Shown here: in pieces, positions 17,102-25,892 of the stretch | Position numbering within the stretch: position 1 is the stretch's first letter | Layout of the letters: every line of letters begins with the position of its first letter | DNA from: JAUVKA01 sp964465145 | Lineage (GTDB): Bacteria > Bacteroidota > Bacteroidia > Bacteroidales > UBA12481 | Length of the DNA stretch: 64,000 nucleotides | Direction of reading: 5' to 3' | Assembly (NCBI GenBank): GCA_964465145.1 | Contig: CAYXJR010000001.1 | Span: 1-64,000, forward strand | Made by a program: the position numbers and the translations under genes | Notes under the pieces: generated by a model | Database searches by the model: none | Told to the model about the DNA's origin: nothing | What the model saw: the letters and a program-made list of their open reading frames with translations, nothing else

Positions 17102-17545
17102 ACAGGAGGTGTAAACGACTCACCGTATTCGTAACAGTTCTTTGATGGCAAAACTAACTTCTATTTGGTAGATGCGATACAATTGGCTGTCAATCCATTA
17201 GCAGAGCAATTTGTTGTTATGTACAGAAATTCTAAGCCTTGGTTTCCGCCAATTAATTCAGCAGGTCTCAGTAAGTCAGGATCCGGGCGAATTTTCAACA
17301 TCACCCTGCTTGAGAAATTGCGAGAAGCTGAACAATATGAATATGTTCAGAATAGGTATCAAAATGCCATCTCGATTTATCAAAACTTGATAGAATTAGC
17401 GACCGAAAAGAATGACCAATTGGGGGATTTTAATCATTGACCAATTCAACACCTACACCCTGGCCATACAAGAATCCTTTAATACGCTGCTTAAAGCTTT
17501 TTCTGAAAATAAATCCGAAAATGAAGAATATAAAAAGAAGTTTTT
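17102..17545 (+). pseudogene. Truncated, internally deleted copy of the 28.6-kb histidine kinase sensor region
   Basis: This stretch repeats 28606-29275. From about 17165 to 17402 the two copies are identical base for base. Before and after, they differ at scattered positions. About 240 bp present in the other copy (28920-29155) are missing here, with the join near TTGGGG at 17421. Homology ends near 17545, where transposase-derived sequence begins. The 91-residue ORF at 17165 is therefore not an independent gene. Confidence 0.85.
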
Positions 17546-17984
17546 CCATTAAGAGATATCACGGATCTGGTGATCATACTTGAATTAGAAAGGTTTATGG
17601 GATTAATGAACAAACACATTGACTTGCTTGAGCGCAGGGTAATAAAAGGAGAAAAAATCCCTCATGCTGAAAAATTATTTTCAATTTTCGAGGATTACAC
17701 TGAATGGATCACAAAAGGGAAAGTGTAACAAGCTGGAACAGGAGGAAGAGGGTCAACGGTATTTTAAGCGTCTAAGAAATAAGCATAGCGCAGTAGAATC
17801 GAACATTAATGAATTGGAATGCAGAGGACTGGACCGGTGTCCCGACCGGGGCTACCCTAATTTCAAACGATATACCGGATTGGCTGTCGGGGCATATAAC
17901 CTGCGTCGAATTGGGCAAGAGTTGATTGCAATTCAACGGCAATATCTGCAACTAAATGATAAAGAGCACAAAAAAGCGGCTTAA
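17546..17984 (+). mobile_element. Decayed transposase remnant (ISNCY-like)
   Basis: Two pieces in different frames resemble one transposase. The first (about 17546-17728) reads NKHIDLLERRVIKGEKIPH and IFEDYTEWITKGK, then a stop. The second (about 17728-17984) reads RLRNKHSAVESNINELE, RGLDRCPDRGYPNFKRY and AAYNLRRIG-like text, the block around the catalytic Glu of this DDE family. The middle of the protein is deleted and no inverted repeats were found. Family assignment is from recall and is tentative. Confidence 0.65.
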
Positions 17985-18292
17985 GCGCTGATTAACACAT
18001 ATATAGCTACTTACTCTATAGGGATTGGTGTGCCTGAAAAGTAAAAATTACATGCATATTTAATGAGCTCAACTATGACCATAAGGGAATCCATATCGAA
18101 ACATTAATTTTAGCGCAGTTTATATACCATCCTTTACAAATGGATGAGGCAGATTTATGAAAATCTAGAAAATGAGGCGTTTTCTTTCAAGCACTAATTA
18201 AACCTCAATTTCCTTGCTTGTGTTAAAAATTATTATAATCTTATGGAGCAAGAGTAAACTGACGATTTTTAAGTTTTATCAGGGAGGTTGTT
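17985..18292. other. Intergenic, no gene seen
   Basis: An AT-rich 308-bp stretch between the transposase remnant and the redox cluster. It presumably includes the cluster's promoter. A strong ribosome binding site AGGGAGG lies at 18281-18287, ahead of the first gene. Confidence 0.5.
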
Positions 18293-18832
18293 ATGCAAGC
18301 TGCAACATGCAAACATCAATGGCAAATGGTCAATGTCCAGACCGGCTTTATCATCACCGAGACCTGTTACCGATGCAAAAAAATTTCTTCTTATTTCTCA
18401 TTCGAGGATACTCCGCCACTTGAAGAATACCGTGATAAGGAACATTTCTGGAACGTCATCGGAAGCACTCAATCGTTTCGTTTTGATTTGCAATGCAATT
18501 CTTGTGGGCAATTGGTTGAGTTCAATGAACTATCCGGCCTGATGATGTGCACCAGTTGTGATGAGAATTGTGAAGTTGATAAAATGATGAAAGAACTTGC
18601 TAAAGAGAGAACCTGGATCTATGTTGCTTTTGGATTCCTTCCGATTGAAGAACGTGGACATATCAGCCCGGAAAAGATCGCCATTTTAGAAGAATACTTT
18701 ACTCAAAGGCGAAAATCTACCACTTCGAAAATTAAAATCATCGGATCTGACCTGATCGCTAATATTTCAACTTGTTATGCCGAGGTGATTCAGGATGTGG
18801 GAATGTTATCATTGACCCCTCCTGAGGATTAA
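18293..18832 (+). CDS. Zinc-ribbon-like protein opening the redox cluster
   Basis: A 179-residue cytoplasmic protein with three Cys pairs suited to metal binding: C6-H8 with CYRCKK near residue 26, CNSCGQ near 68, and CTSCDENC near 85. The C-terminal half has no Cys cluster and ends with an IGSDLIANISTCYAEV segment. I do not recognise a named family. It is the first gene of a tight run on the same strand and starts seven bases after a strong AGGGAGG site, so it probably belongs to the redox-sensing module that follows. Function unknown. Confidence 0.75.
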   Translation: MQAATCKHQWQMVNVQTGFIITETCYRCKKISSYFSFEDTPPLEEYRDKEHFWNVIGSTQSFRFDLQCNSCGQLVEFNELSGLMMCTSCDENCEVDKMMKELAKERTWIYVAFGFLPIEERGHISPEKIAILEEYFTQRRKSTTSKIKIIGSDLIANISTCYAEVIQDVGMLSLTPPED

Positions 18833-18869
18833 TCCCCGGACATTTTAATGAATAAAAATAAGAACTACT

Positions 18870-19199
18870 ATGAACCTTCAAGAGATCATCAACAAATTAG
18901 CTCTCCTTCCATTGACGGACATAGAGGAGAGAGAAATCACCGGAGTTTATATTTCTGATATGCTTTCTGATGTTATGAGTAGTGCGAATGCAGGAAATCT
19001 TTGGCTGACGGTGCAGACTCATAAGAATATAGTCTCTGCAGCCAATTTGATTGATATTTCTGCAGTGGTAGTCACTTATGGTAAAAAGGTGCCTCAAGAA
19101 ACAATCGAATTAGCAAACCGCTTTCATGTGAATATCTTAAGTACTCCACTTTCTACTTTTGATTTGGTGGCTCAACTGATTAATGCAGGTGTCAAATAA
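18870..19199 (+). CDS. DRTGG-domain protein
   Basis: A 109-residue single-domain protein matching the DRTGG fold: EREITGVYISDMLSDVM near residue 20, a central GNLWLTVQTHKNIVSAA stretch, and a C-terminal LSTPLSTFDLVAQL helix. Such domains occur with CBS domains and in small stand-alone proteins next to hydrogenase-like genes, and are presumed ligand or partner binding. The next gene has a second DRTGG domain with the same pattern (GIYASDLMSDVLAYG), so the two may pair. Confidence 0.85.
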   Translation: MNLQEIINKLALLPLTDIEEREITGVYISDMLSDVMSSANAGNLWLTVQTHKNIVSAANLIDISAVVVTYGKKVPQETIELANRFHVNILSTPLSTFDLVAQLINAGVK

Positions 19200-19214
19200 T
19201 CTAAAAATTAACAA

Positions 19215-20033
19215 GTGTCAGACGGTAGTAATCGTCATATCAGCTATGACCAAATCAAAGAGTCATTAAAGGCAAAGGTATTTGTAGGGTACGGAAAGAA
19301 TGAATCTGTTACTGGCATTTACGCTTCTGATTTGATGAGCGATGTTTTAGCATACGGTAAATCAGGTTCCATTCTCTTAACCGGACTGAATAACATTCAG
19401 GCAGCGATATCTGCCTATATGGCTGAATTCAAAGGAATAGTTTTTTTAAGAAGCAAGATACCTGCAAAAGACATCCTTGACTTTGCGGGGGAGAAAGATC
19501 TTTTCATTCTCTCTACTGATGCCGATATGTATGAAGCATGCGTCAGAATTGCGCAGATTGAAGGTGAGATTGAGATAACCAAAGGTATAGTAGAAAAGGT
19601 AAAGAAGACGGAACATATTACAATCCACAGATTCAGTATTAACGGGCTAGATTTTGCTTCTTCAGGTATGGTCTCTACGCACATTAAAACTATCCTGAAA
19701 TCGATCGGATATGATCAAAACCTGATCAGGAGGGTTGCAATCTCAACCTATGAGGCTGAAATGAATGTGGTCATGCATGCAAGAAAAGCACAAGTTGTAT
19801 TGAAGGCCAGTGATACAGAGATCCGGTTAAGCATACAGGATGAAGGAAAGGGAATTGAGAATATTGAACTGGCTATGCAGGAGGGGTATTCAACTGCAAC
19901 CGAAGAGCAACGTGCGTTGGGATTTGGTGCGGGAATGGGGTTGCCAAACATCAAGAAAAATGCAGACCAGCTGCACATAGAGAGCGAAGTTAATAAGGGT
20001 ACATTGATTGAAACCATATTCTTTGTGCGATGA
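19215..20033 (+). CDS. DRTGG domain fused to anti-sigma-type (RsbW-like) ATPase
   Basis: The 272-residue protein starts at a GTG (19215). Residues about 1-115 form a DRTGG domain (VTGIYASDLMSDV). Residues about 140-272 form a GHKL ATPase of the RsbW/SpoIIAB type, with the N-box STYEAEMNVVMHA, the G1 motif IQDEGKGIENIE and the G2 region GFGAGMGLPNIKK. RsbW-type ATPases act as serine kinases or anti-sigma switches; here a partner is unknown. It overlaps the next gene by four bases (ATGA), implying coupled translation with the hydrogenase-like protein. Confidence 0.88.
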   Translation: MSDGSNRHISYDQIKESLKAKVFVGYGKNESVTGIYASDLMSDVLAYGKSGSILLTGLNNIQAAISAYMAEFKGIVFLRSKIPAKDILDFAGEKDLFILSTDADMYEACVRIAQIEGEIEITKGIVEKVKKTEHITIHRFSINGLDFASSGMVSTHIKTILKSIGYDQNLIRRVAISTYEAEMNVVMHARKAQVVLKASDTEIRLSIQDEGKGIENIELAMQEGYSTATEEQRALGFGAGMGLPNIKKNADQLHIESEVNKGTLIETIFFVR

Positions 20034-21292
20034 AATTCTTTCATTCACACATCATTTTACCTGAAAACTGCAAGAGCAGATTAAAATGTCTGAAGGCTTG
20101 CCCCACACAGGCATTGCGAATAAGAAACGGTTCAATCACTTTTTATGATTACCTCTGCGTTGATTGCGGAGCCTGCATCAATGTTTGCCCTGAGGACGTC
20201 TATGTGCCGGTAGTCGATGAGATTAATGACTTTGATAAATTTGAGTTTAAAATCGCCATACCTTCCCTAATCTTATATACTCAATTCGGATCAAACATCC
20301 ATCCAAAGTTGGTACATCAGGCCTTGAAAAACATCGGATTTGATGCCGTTGAGGATATTGCACTTGATATTGAAGAATTGGGCTTTATTATATCTGAGTA
20401 TATTAAGAATAAATCGGATAACAAACCGATGATCAGCTCCTTCTGCCCGGCTGTAATCCGGTTGATCCAGGTTAGCTACCCCAATATGATTGATCTTATC
20501 TCCCCTTTTGATGTTCCCCGGGAGCTTACGGCTAAAAGAATTAAGAAAAAATATGCAAGAGAGTTAGGTATCCATGAGAAAAAAATCGGTGCAATTTATA
20601 TAACCCCGTGTCCGGCCAAAGCCGTATCCATCAAGCAACCGGCCGAAAAAGAAAAATCATGGCTTGACGGTGTAATCGCCATAAATGATATTTATAAAAT
20701 TATTTTTCCGGAAATAATTCATATAAATGAAACGCAAAAGACCGACATTCTTGATGATTGTTTCTATTATGGAAAAGGGTCGGGCGTTATCCGTCATCTT
20801 CTGCAAAACATCGATTCAGAAAGATGCCTCTCCGTGGTGGGGATTGATCATATCAAGATGGTGCTGGATGACATCGAAGATTCAAAATTAAAAAACATTG
20901 ACTACCTCGAAGCATTTACCTGTTCAAGAAAATGTGTTGGTGGTGCATTTTGTGTAGAGAATCCCTATATCTCACGCCATAATTCCTTTATGCTTGAAAA
21001 AAATTACAGTGTCCCGCCCCCTTTCGATAAAGACAAAGTTTTAGAAAAGTTTAATGATGGTTTCTATTTCATGGAAAACCAGGTGCTGCCCAGGGATACA
21101 AGATCATCATCATCAGATATTTCCACTTCCATAAAAAGAATGAATCAAAAAAACAGAATTCTGGCAAAACTCCCGAAAAAGGATTGCGGGCTTTGCGGGG
21201 CTCCATCCTGCCAGACCTTCGCTGAAGATTGTGCCTGGGGTGAGGCGGATCTTTCAGACTGTATTTTCTTTACAACCGGTTCACAACACTGA
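20030..21292 (+). CDS. [FeFe]-hydrogenase-like Fe-S protein, sensory type
   Basis: A 420-residue soluble protein. An N-terminal ferredoxin-like region holds CVDCGACINVC (residues 43-53) and an irregular Cys14/Cys20/Cys24 set. The central H-cluster-like domain keeps all four cubane ligands: Cys139 (SSFCP), Cys194 (TPCPAK), Cys298 and Cys302 (FTCSRKC). The proton-transfer Cys of the usual SCCP motif is Phe138, and the Met residues usual in MPC and ExMxC are Thr192 and Phe296. Near the C-terminus (about 385-415) DCGLCGAPSC plus later Cys resembles the RnfB/CoFeSP-type [4Fe-4S] domain. These changes resemble putative sensory hydrogenases rather than catalytic ones. No maturase genes lie in the window. 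Confidence 0.88.
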   Translation: MKFFHSHIILPENCKSRLKCLKACPTQALRIRNGSITFYDYLCVDCGACINVCPEDVYVPVVDEINDFDKFEFKIAIPSLILYTQFGSNIHPKLVHQALKNIGFDAVEDIALDIEELGFIISEYIKNKSDNKPMISSFCPAVIRLIQVSYPNMIDLISPFDVPRELTAKRIKKKYARELGIHEKKIGAIYITPCPAKAVSIKQPAEKEKSWLDGVIAINDIYKIIFPEIIHINETQKTDILDDCFYYGKGSGVIRHLLQNIDSERCLSVVGIDHIKMVLDDIEDSKLKNIDYLEAFTCSRKCVGGAFCVENPYISRHNSFMLEKNYSVPPPFDKDKVLEKFNDGFYFMENQVLPRDTRSSSSDISTSIKRMNQKNRILAKLPKKDCGLCGAPSCQTFAEDCAWGEADLSDCIFFTTGSQH

Positions 21293-21302
21293 GAGGAAAT
21301 CG

Positions 21303-21761
21303 ATGGAACAAAAAAACATTTCTTTAAATGAAGTTCTACAAACTTATCCCAGGGAAGAGGGAAGTTTGATACCGTTACTGCAGAAAGCACAGACCATCTA
21401 CCGTTATATAAATCCTGAAGCGGTGGCAGTTATTGCTGATTATTTAAATCTCACAGAAAGTCAGGTATATGGGGTTGCTTCATTTTATTCACAGTTTCGG
21501 TTCACCGAACCCGGGAAGCATTCCATTTCGGTATGCCTGGGTACAGCCTGCCACGTTAGCGGCGGTGAGACTCTTCTGGAAGCTTTTGAGAGAGAACTGG
21601 ATGTAAAGCCCGGTCAATGTACGGTGGATAAAAAATTCGATCTGAACAGGGTTGCTTGTTTGGGATGCTGCGCATTGGCTCCGGTTGTTAAAATCAATAA
21701 TGATATCTATAGCAAGGTCAATGTCATTAAATTAAAAGAAATGTGGAATAGCTATGAATGA
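21303..21761 (+). CDS. NuoE-like [2Fe-2S] subunit
   Basis: A 152-residue thioredoxin-fold [2Fe-2S] protein of the NuoE/HydC/HndA type. Helical residues about 1-70 (VYGVASFYSQF) precede the cluster-binding Cys in CLGTACHVSGG near 83-88 and CLGCCALAP near 124-128. The ATG at 21303 follows a GAGAGGAA ribosome site ten bases after the previous stop. It overlaps the NuoF-like gene by eight bases. It should pass electrons within the NADH-oxidising module. Confidence 0.93.
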   Translation: MEQKNISLNEVLQTYPREEGSLIPLLQKAQTIYRYINPEAVAVIADYLNLTESQVYGVASFYSQFRFTEPGKHSISVCLGTACHVSGGETLLEAFERELDVKPGQCTVDKKFDLNRVACLGCCALAPVVKINNDIYSKVNVIKLKEMWNSYE

Positions 21762-23631
21762 GTATACCACCATAAGAAAGACAAGCCTCGCTAAGTGGAA
21801 TGCTTTGGAAAAATCGGAAGAACCCGTCATTTACCTCGGCATGGCATCCTGTGGCAAGGCGGCTGGCGCCGACAAGATAAAAAAGGTTATCCTCAATACT
21901 GTTCTTCGTTATGATCTGTCAGTTAGGCTTGTAGAGGTTGGATGCATTGGAACCTGCTATCTGGAACCATTAATGGATATCAGAACACCCGGAAGGCCAA
22001 GGCTTTCTTTCGGAAATGTCAATGAGAAGATGGCGGAGACCATTATAAAAAAGATACTCGTTAATAATGAGAGTTATACCAAAGGAGCAATAGGGTATTT
22101 TGGCCCGAAACCATTCGATGGTGTTCCTCATTTCTTTGAGCATCCGATGCTGCAATCTCAGGTCAGGATTGTAACACGAAACTGTGGATTGATTGATCCG
22201 GAGGATATCACGCATTATATAGCACATGATGGGTACGCTGGAATTTCCAAGGCACTGGAACAATCACCGGATCAGATTATTGACCAAATAACCCAGGCAG
22301 GACTTCGCGGAAGAGGGGGAGCCGGATTTCCGACGGGGATCAAATGGCGCACCTGCCGCAACACCCCATCGGAACAGAAGTTTCTCATATGTAACGCGGA
22401 TGAAGGTGATCCCGGAGCATTCATGAACAGGCTGCTAATTGAAAGTGATCCACATGCTGTACTTGAAGGGATGCTGATCGCAGGATATGCCATCGGTGCA
22501 ACTCAGGGATTCATTTACATCCGAGCGGAATATCCTTTAGCCATCCTGCGGTTACAGCATGCATTAAAGGAGATGGAAGCCTACAACCTGATTGGAAAGC
22601 AAATCCTGGACTATGATTTTTCATTTAACATCAAAATAAAAGAGGGAGCCGGCGCTTTTGTTTGCGGCGAAGAGACATCCCTGATCCATTCAGTGGAAGG
22701 CAAACGCGGAACGCCAAGACCCCGGCCACCATTTCCCGCAGTTTCAGGACTGAATGGCCATCCTACAATTATTAATAATGTAGAAACACTTGGAACAGTA
22801 GCCCAGATAATTCTAAACGGACCCGAATGGTACCGTCAATTTGGTGTGGAGGGTAATTTTGGCACAAAAACATTTTCACTGGTTGGAAAGATCAGGCGAT
22901 CCGGTTTAATTGAGGTTCCGCTTGGCACACCATTGCGTAAGATTATCTATGACATCGGTGGTGGTACGCAGAAACCTTTTAAGGCCGTGCAAACCAGTGG
23001 ACCCTCCGGGGGGTGCATACCAACAGAATTGCTTGATACTCCGGTTACCTATGAAACGCTGGCTTCAGTGGGTTCAATCATGGGATCCGGTGGACTGATC
23101 GTTATGGATGAGGATACCTGTATTGTTGATTTAGCCCGGTATTTTCTCGATTTTATTCAGAAAGAATCGTGTGGAAAATGTACTCCCTGCCGGGTAGGAA
23201 CCCGTCACATGGTGGAAATCTTGGAGAAGATCTGTAACGGGGAAGCTAAGCCGGAGTACCTGGACAAACTGGAATCCCTCGGGAAACTGGTTAAATCAAC
23301 CTCGCTCTGTGGTCTGGGTCAAACGGCTCCGAATCCTGTGCTGTCCACTCTCCGTTATTTCCGTCAGGAATACATCCAGCACATCACAGAATACTATTGT
23401 TCGGCCCTTATCTGCAGCTCGCTCATAGAATACACTGTTATCAAAGAGAAATGCACAGGGTGTCAACGTTGTGTTAGTGTTTGTCCGACCGGGGCAATTA
23501 CCGGTCCCCGGTCTGAACCCCACAACCTGGATACGGAGAAATGCATTAAATGCCGGGCATGTTATGAAATTTGTCGTTTCGATGCCATTGCAGGGAATGC
23601 TATTGTGATAACCTCATTGAAAGAAGCATGA
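21754..23631 (+). CDS. NuoF-like NADH/FMN/Fe-S subunit (HydB/HndC type)
   Basis: The 625-residue protein has four parts. A thioredoxin-like [2Fe-2S] domain spans about 25-105 (Cys in ASCGKA and GCIGTC). The FMN/NADH domain is about 150-370, with LRGRGGAGFPTG and GEETSLIHSVEG. An SLBB segment follows, then the [4Fe-4S] motif ESCGKCTPCRVG near 470. The C-terminus carries two ferredoxin-type clusters (CTGCQRCVSVCP and CIKCRACYEIC). This is the layout of NADH subunits in electron-bifurcating hydrogenases and related complexes rather than respiratory complex I. The stop overlaps the next ATG by four bases. Confidence 0.95.
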   Translation: MNEYTTIRKTSLAKWNALEKSEEPVIYLGMASCGKAAGADKIKKVILNTVLRYDLSVRLVEVGCIGTCYLEPLMDIRTPGRPRLSFGNVNEKMAETIIKKILVNNESYTKGAIGYFGPKPFDGVPHFFEHPMLQSQVRIVTRNCGLIDPEDITHYIAHDGYAGISKALEQSPDQIIDQITQAGLRGRGGAGFPTGIKWRTCRNTPSEQKFLICNADEGDPGAFMNRLLIESDPHAVLEGMLIAGYAIGATQGFIYIRAEYPLAILRLQHALKEMEAYNLIGKQILDYDFSFNIKIKEGAGAFVCGEETSLIHSVEGKRGTPRPRPPFPAVSGLNGHPTIINNVETLGTVAQIILNGPEWYRQFGVEGNFGTKTFSLVGKIRRSGLIEVPLGTPLRKIIYDIGGGTQKPFKAVQTSGPSGGCIPTELLDTPVTYETLASVGSIMGSGGLIVMDEDTCIVDLARYFLDFIQKESCGKCTPCRVGTRHMVEILEKICNGEAKPEYLDKLESLGKLVKSTSLCGLGQTAPNPVLSTLRYFRQEYIQHITEYYCSALICSSLIEYTVIKEKCTGCQRCVSVCPTGAITGPRSEPHNLDTEKCIKCRACYEICRFDAIAGNAIVITSLKEA

Positions 23632-25892
23632 TTTTAACCATTGACAACAGGGAGATTAAAACACACAAGGCTGCAACCATCCTTGATGTGGCAACACAAA
23701 GCGGTATCTACATTCCGTCGCTCTGTGCGCATCCGGAATTGACTCCGTACGGAGGTTGCAGATTATGTCTGGTCGAAATTGAAGGGAAAAAGGGATACCC
23801 AACGGCTTGTACCACATTCGTTGAGGAAGGCATGGTCATACGCACCGATACCAAAACCTTGAAAGAGATGCGTACGGATCTGATACAGTTGATTTTAAGC
23901 GAACATCCGGCTGCATGCCTGATGTGTGAAGACGTGGATGGATGCTCCGGATACCAAGAAACAATTAGGAAAGTGGGAATTACAACCGGCTGCCGCTGGT
24001 GCCCGAAAGATAAGGATTGTGACTTTCAGCGGATCGTTGAACATCTTGATATCCATGAATTGACACTACCCGGGCTTTATCGGGACCTTCCCCTTGAAAA
24101 ATATGATCCATTCTTTGACCGTGATTATAACCTATGTATTTATTGTGGAAGATGTGTCAGAATCTGTAACGAATCCCGTAAGAGTTCGGTTTTATCACTG
24201 AAACAACGGGGCAAGCAAACCATGATCGGGCCCGCCTTTGAAGCCACACATATTGATGCAGATTGTGAATTTTGTGGAGCCTGCGTTTCTGTCTGCCCAA
24301 CCGGAGCCATGTCTGAGAAAAGCCGCAAATGGTGGGGCGTTCCTGAAGCTTATGAATCCACCGTTTGTCCGCTCTGCAGCATGAATTGCGATTTGCAGGT
24401 ACTCACCCTGAGGGACCGGGTGGTCGGGACAATACCACCGGGTAAACCGCACGAATCTGGTGGTGAACTTTGCGTAAAAGGAAGGTTTTGCCTTACTGAA
24501 CTGGTCAATCGTACCGAAAGGATACTGGAACCGGAATTCCGGTATGATGAAGGGTATGGAATTGTGTCGTGGGATGTGGCATTGGAAAAAGCAGGTGAGA
24601 TATTGGAAGACTTAAAACCGAAACGTTCGGCCGTCTTATTATCACCCAGTTTAACATTACAGGAATTTGACCTGGCTAACCAATTTGCGCAAGAGATTTT
24701 AAAAACCCAACTGATTTCTGCCTCATACATTGATGAATCCCTGCTGGCTTATATGAGCCTGGCCCGTGAGTCCATTACGATGGATGAATTGAATAAAGCT
24801 GATTCCGTTGTTTCTGTTTTCCTTGACGGCAATTACAGATACGCTCCATTGACTTTGGCAATTAAGGATCTCGCCTCTAAGGGAGTACCTTATTACCAGG
24901 CAGGGTGGATCCGTGATACAACCACAAGATTTGCCACCACGAAAATAGTCCCTTTACCCGGCCGGGAAACAGAGTGTTTTGATCAATTCCAACCCTATTT
25001 GAAAGAAAAAAATCATGGTGTCATCATTGTAGGTCCGGAAGTTATATCGCTCACGAACGGATTGAAAATACTGGATGAAATCAAAAGGATTGCTCAACAG
25101 ACCGATTCCGGGTTGATAATGCCCAATCCATTTGGCAACCTCGACGGGATGCTTTCAATAGTTAATTACCATCTTTACAAGGATGTAATCAATAGTATTG
25201 AAGCGGGTGAAATAGACCTACTCTACCTTATAGGAGATGCTCCCTTTAATGAAAGACCAAAAGTCGGTAAAATCATTTACCAGAATTCTTACCCAGCTCC
25301 GTCAGGTTTGGAACCTGATCTTATTTTACCAGCCACCCTGTGGAGTGAATCAGGAGGTAGCTATCTCAATATCTTTGGTCAGATAAAAAATGCCAAATCG
25401 GTTGCCAAACCGCATGGATATGCATTATCCCATCAGGAAATATTCAAGCGGATTTCGAAGAAACTGAATAAAGGGATACAAAAATCTTCTGAGAAGAACA
25501 TTAAGGAATTGATAAAAAGCAGGAAGTCCATCAAAGTAAAAAGAAATGGAATTGACCACTTATCAGGCTCTTCCGGCAAAGAATATCCTTTTGTGTTGAT
25601 ATGGCAAAAACCCCAACATGTACATCACAATCTTGACCTGAGTGAAGGGGTTGAGGGATTTGGGGAATTGGTTAAATCGGATCAGGTGATCCTGCATCCC
25701 ATAGATGCCCGTAACATCGGCATCCAAAAAGGCGATATGGTTGAATTGGTTTCCGTAAAAGCCAGGCATCAATATCCTGTGACAATCAGAAATCTTGTCA
25801 CTCCCGGATATGTTTTTCTGGTAACCTCAAACGGGAATCTGGAATTTGAAAGTAATCCTTGTCCTGTTAAAGTAAATACTGCCAATGTTTGA
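23628..25892 (+). CDS. NuoG/formate-dehydrogenase-like Fe-S subunit
   Basis: The 754-residue protein starts at the ATG overlapping the NuoF-like stop (23628); an upstream in-frame codon at 23571 lies inside that gene and is unlikely. Domains in order: a plant-type [2Fe-2S] (Cys in SLCAHPE, GGCRLCLVE); a His-Cys3 [4Fe-4S] (HPAACLMCEDVDGC); an extra CRWCPKDKDC; two [4Fe-4S] motifs (CIYCGRCVRIC, CEFCGACVSVCP) near 175 and 220; a Mo/W-type [4Fe-4S] (CPLCSMNCD); then a shortened molybdopterin-oxidoreductase domain and a C-terminal dinucleotide-binding-like barrel. The molybdopterin region is much shorter than in real formate dehydrogenases, so it is probably structural, as in NuoG. Confidence 0.9.
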   Translation: MILTIDNREIKTHKAATILDVATQSGIYIPSLCAHPELTPYGGCRLCLVEIEGKKGYPTACTTFVEEGMVIRTDTKTLKEMRTDLIQLILSEHPAACLMCEDVDGCSGYQETIRKVGITTGCRWCPKDKDCDFQRIVEHLDIHELTLPGLYRDLPLEKYDPFFDRDYNLCIYCGRCVRICNESRKSSVLSLKQRGKQTMIGPAFEATHIDADCEFCGACVSVCPTGAMSEKSRKWWGVPEAYESTVCPLCSMNCDLQVLTLRDRVVGTIPPGKPHESGGELCVKGRFCLTELVNRTERILEPEFRYDEGYGIVSWDVALEKAGEILEDLKPKRSAVLLSPSLTLQEFDLANQFAQEILKTQLISASYIDESLLAYMSLARESITMDELNKADSVVSVFLDGNYRYAPLTLAIKDLASKGVPYYQAGWIRDTTTRFATTKIVPLPGRETECFDQFQPYLKEKNHGVIIVGPEVISLTNGLKILDEIKRIAQQTDSGLIMPNPFGNLDGMLSIVNYHLYKDVINSIEAGEIDLLYLIGDAPFNERPKVGKIIYQNSYPAPSGLEPDLILPATLWSESGGSYLNIFGQIKNAKSVAKPHGYALSHQEIFKRISKKLNKGIQKSSEKNIKELIKSRKSIKVKRNGIDHLSGSSGKEYPFVLIWQKPQHVHHNLDLSEGVEGFGELVKSDQVILHPIDARNIGIQKGDMVELVSVKARHQYPVTIRNLVTPGYVFLVTSNGNLEFESNPCPVKVNTANV

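Noticed and set aside
17165..17440. Independent 91-residue gene
   Set aside because: It is a deleted copy of the kinase sensor region at 28669.
21303..25892. NuoE/F/G genes as part of respiratory complex I
   Set aside because: No membrane or quinone-module subunits are present, NuoF has extra ferredoxin domains and NfnAB genes follow. A soluble bifurcating complex fits better.
23628..25892. Formate dehydrogenase catalytic subunit
   Set aside because: The molybdopterin domain is too short and no Cys/Sec plus His active-site pair could be identified. NuoG-like is the safer call.
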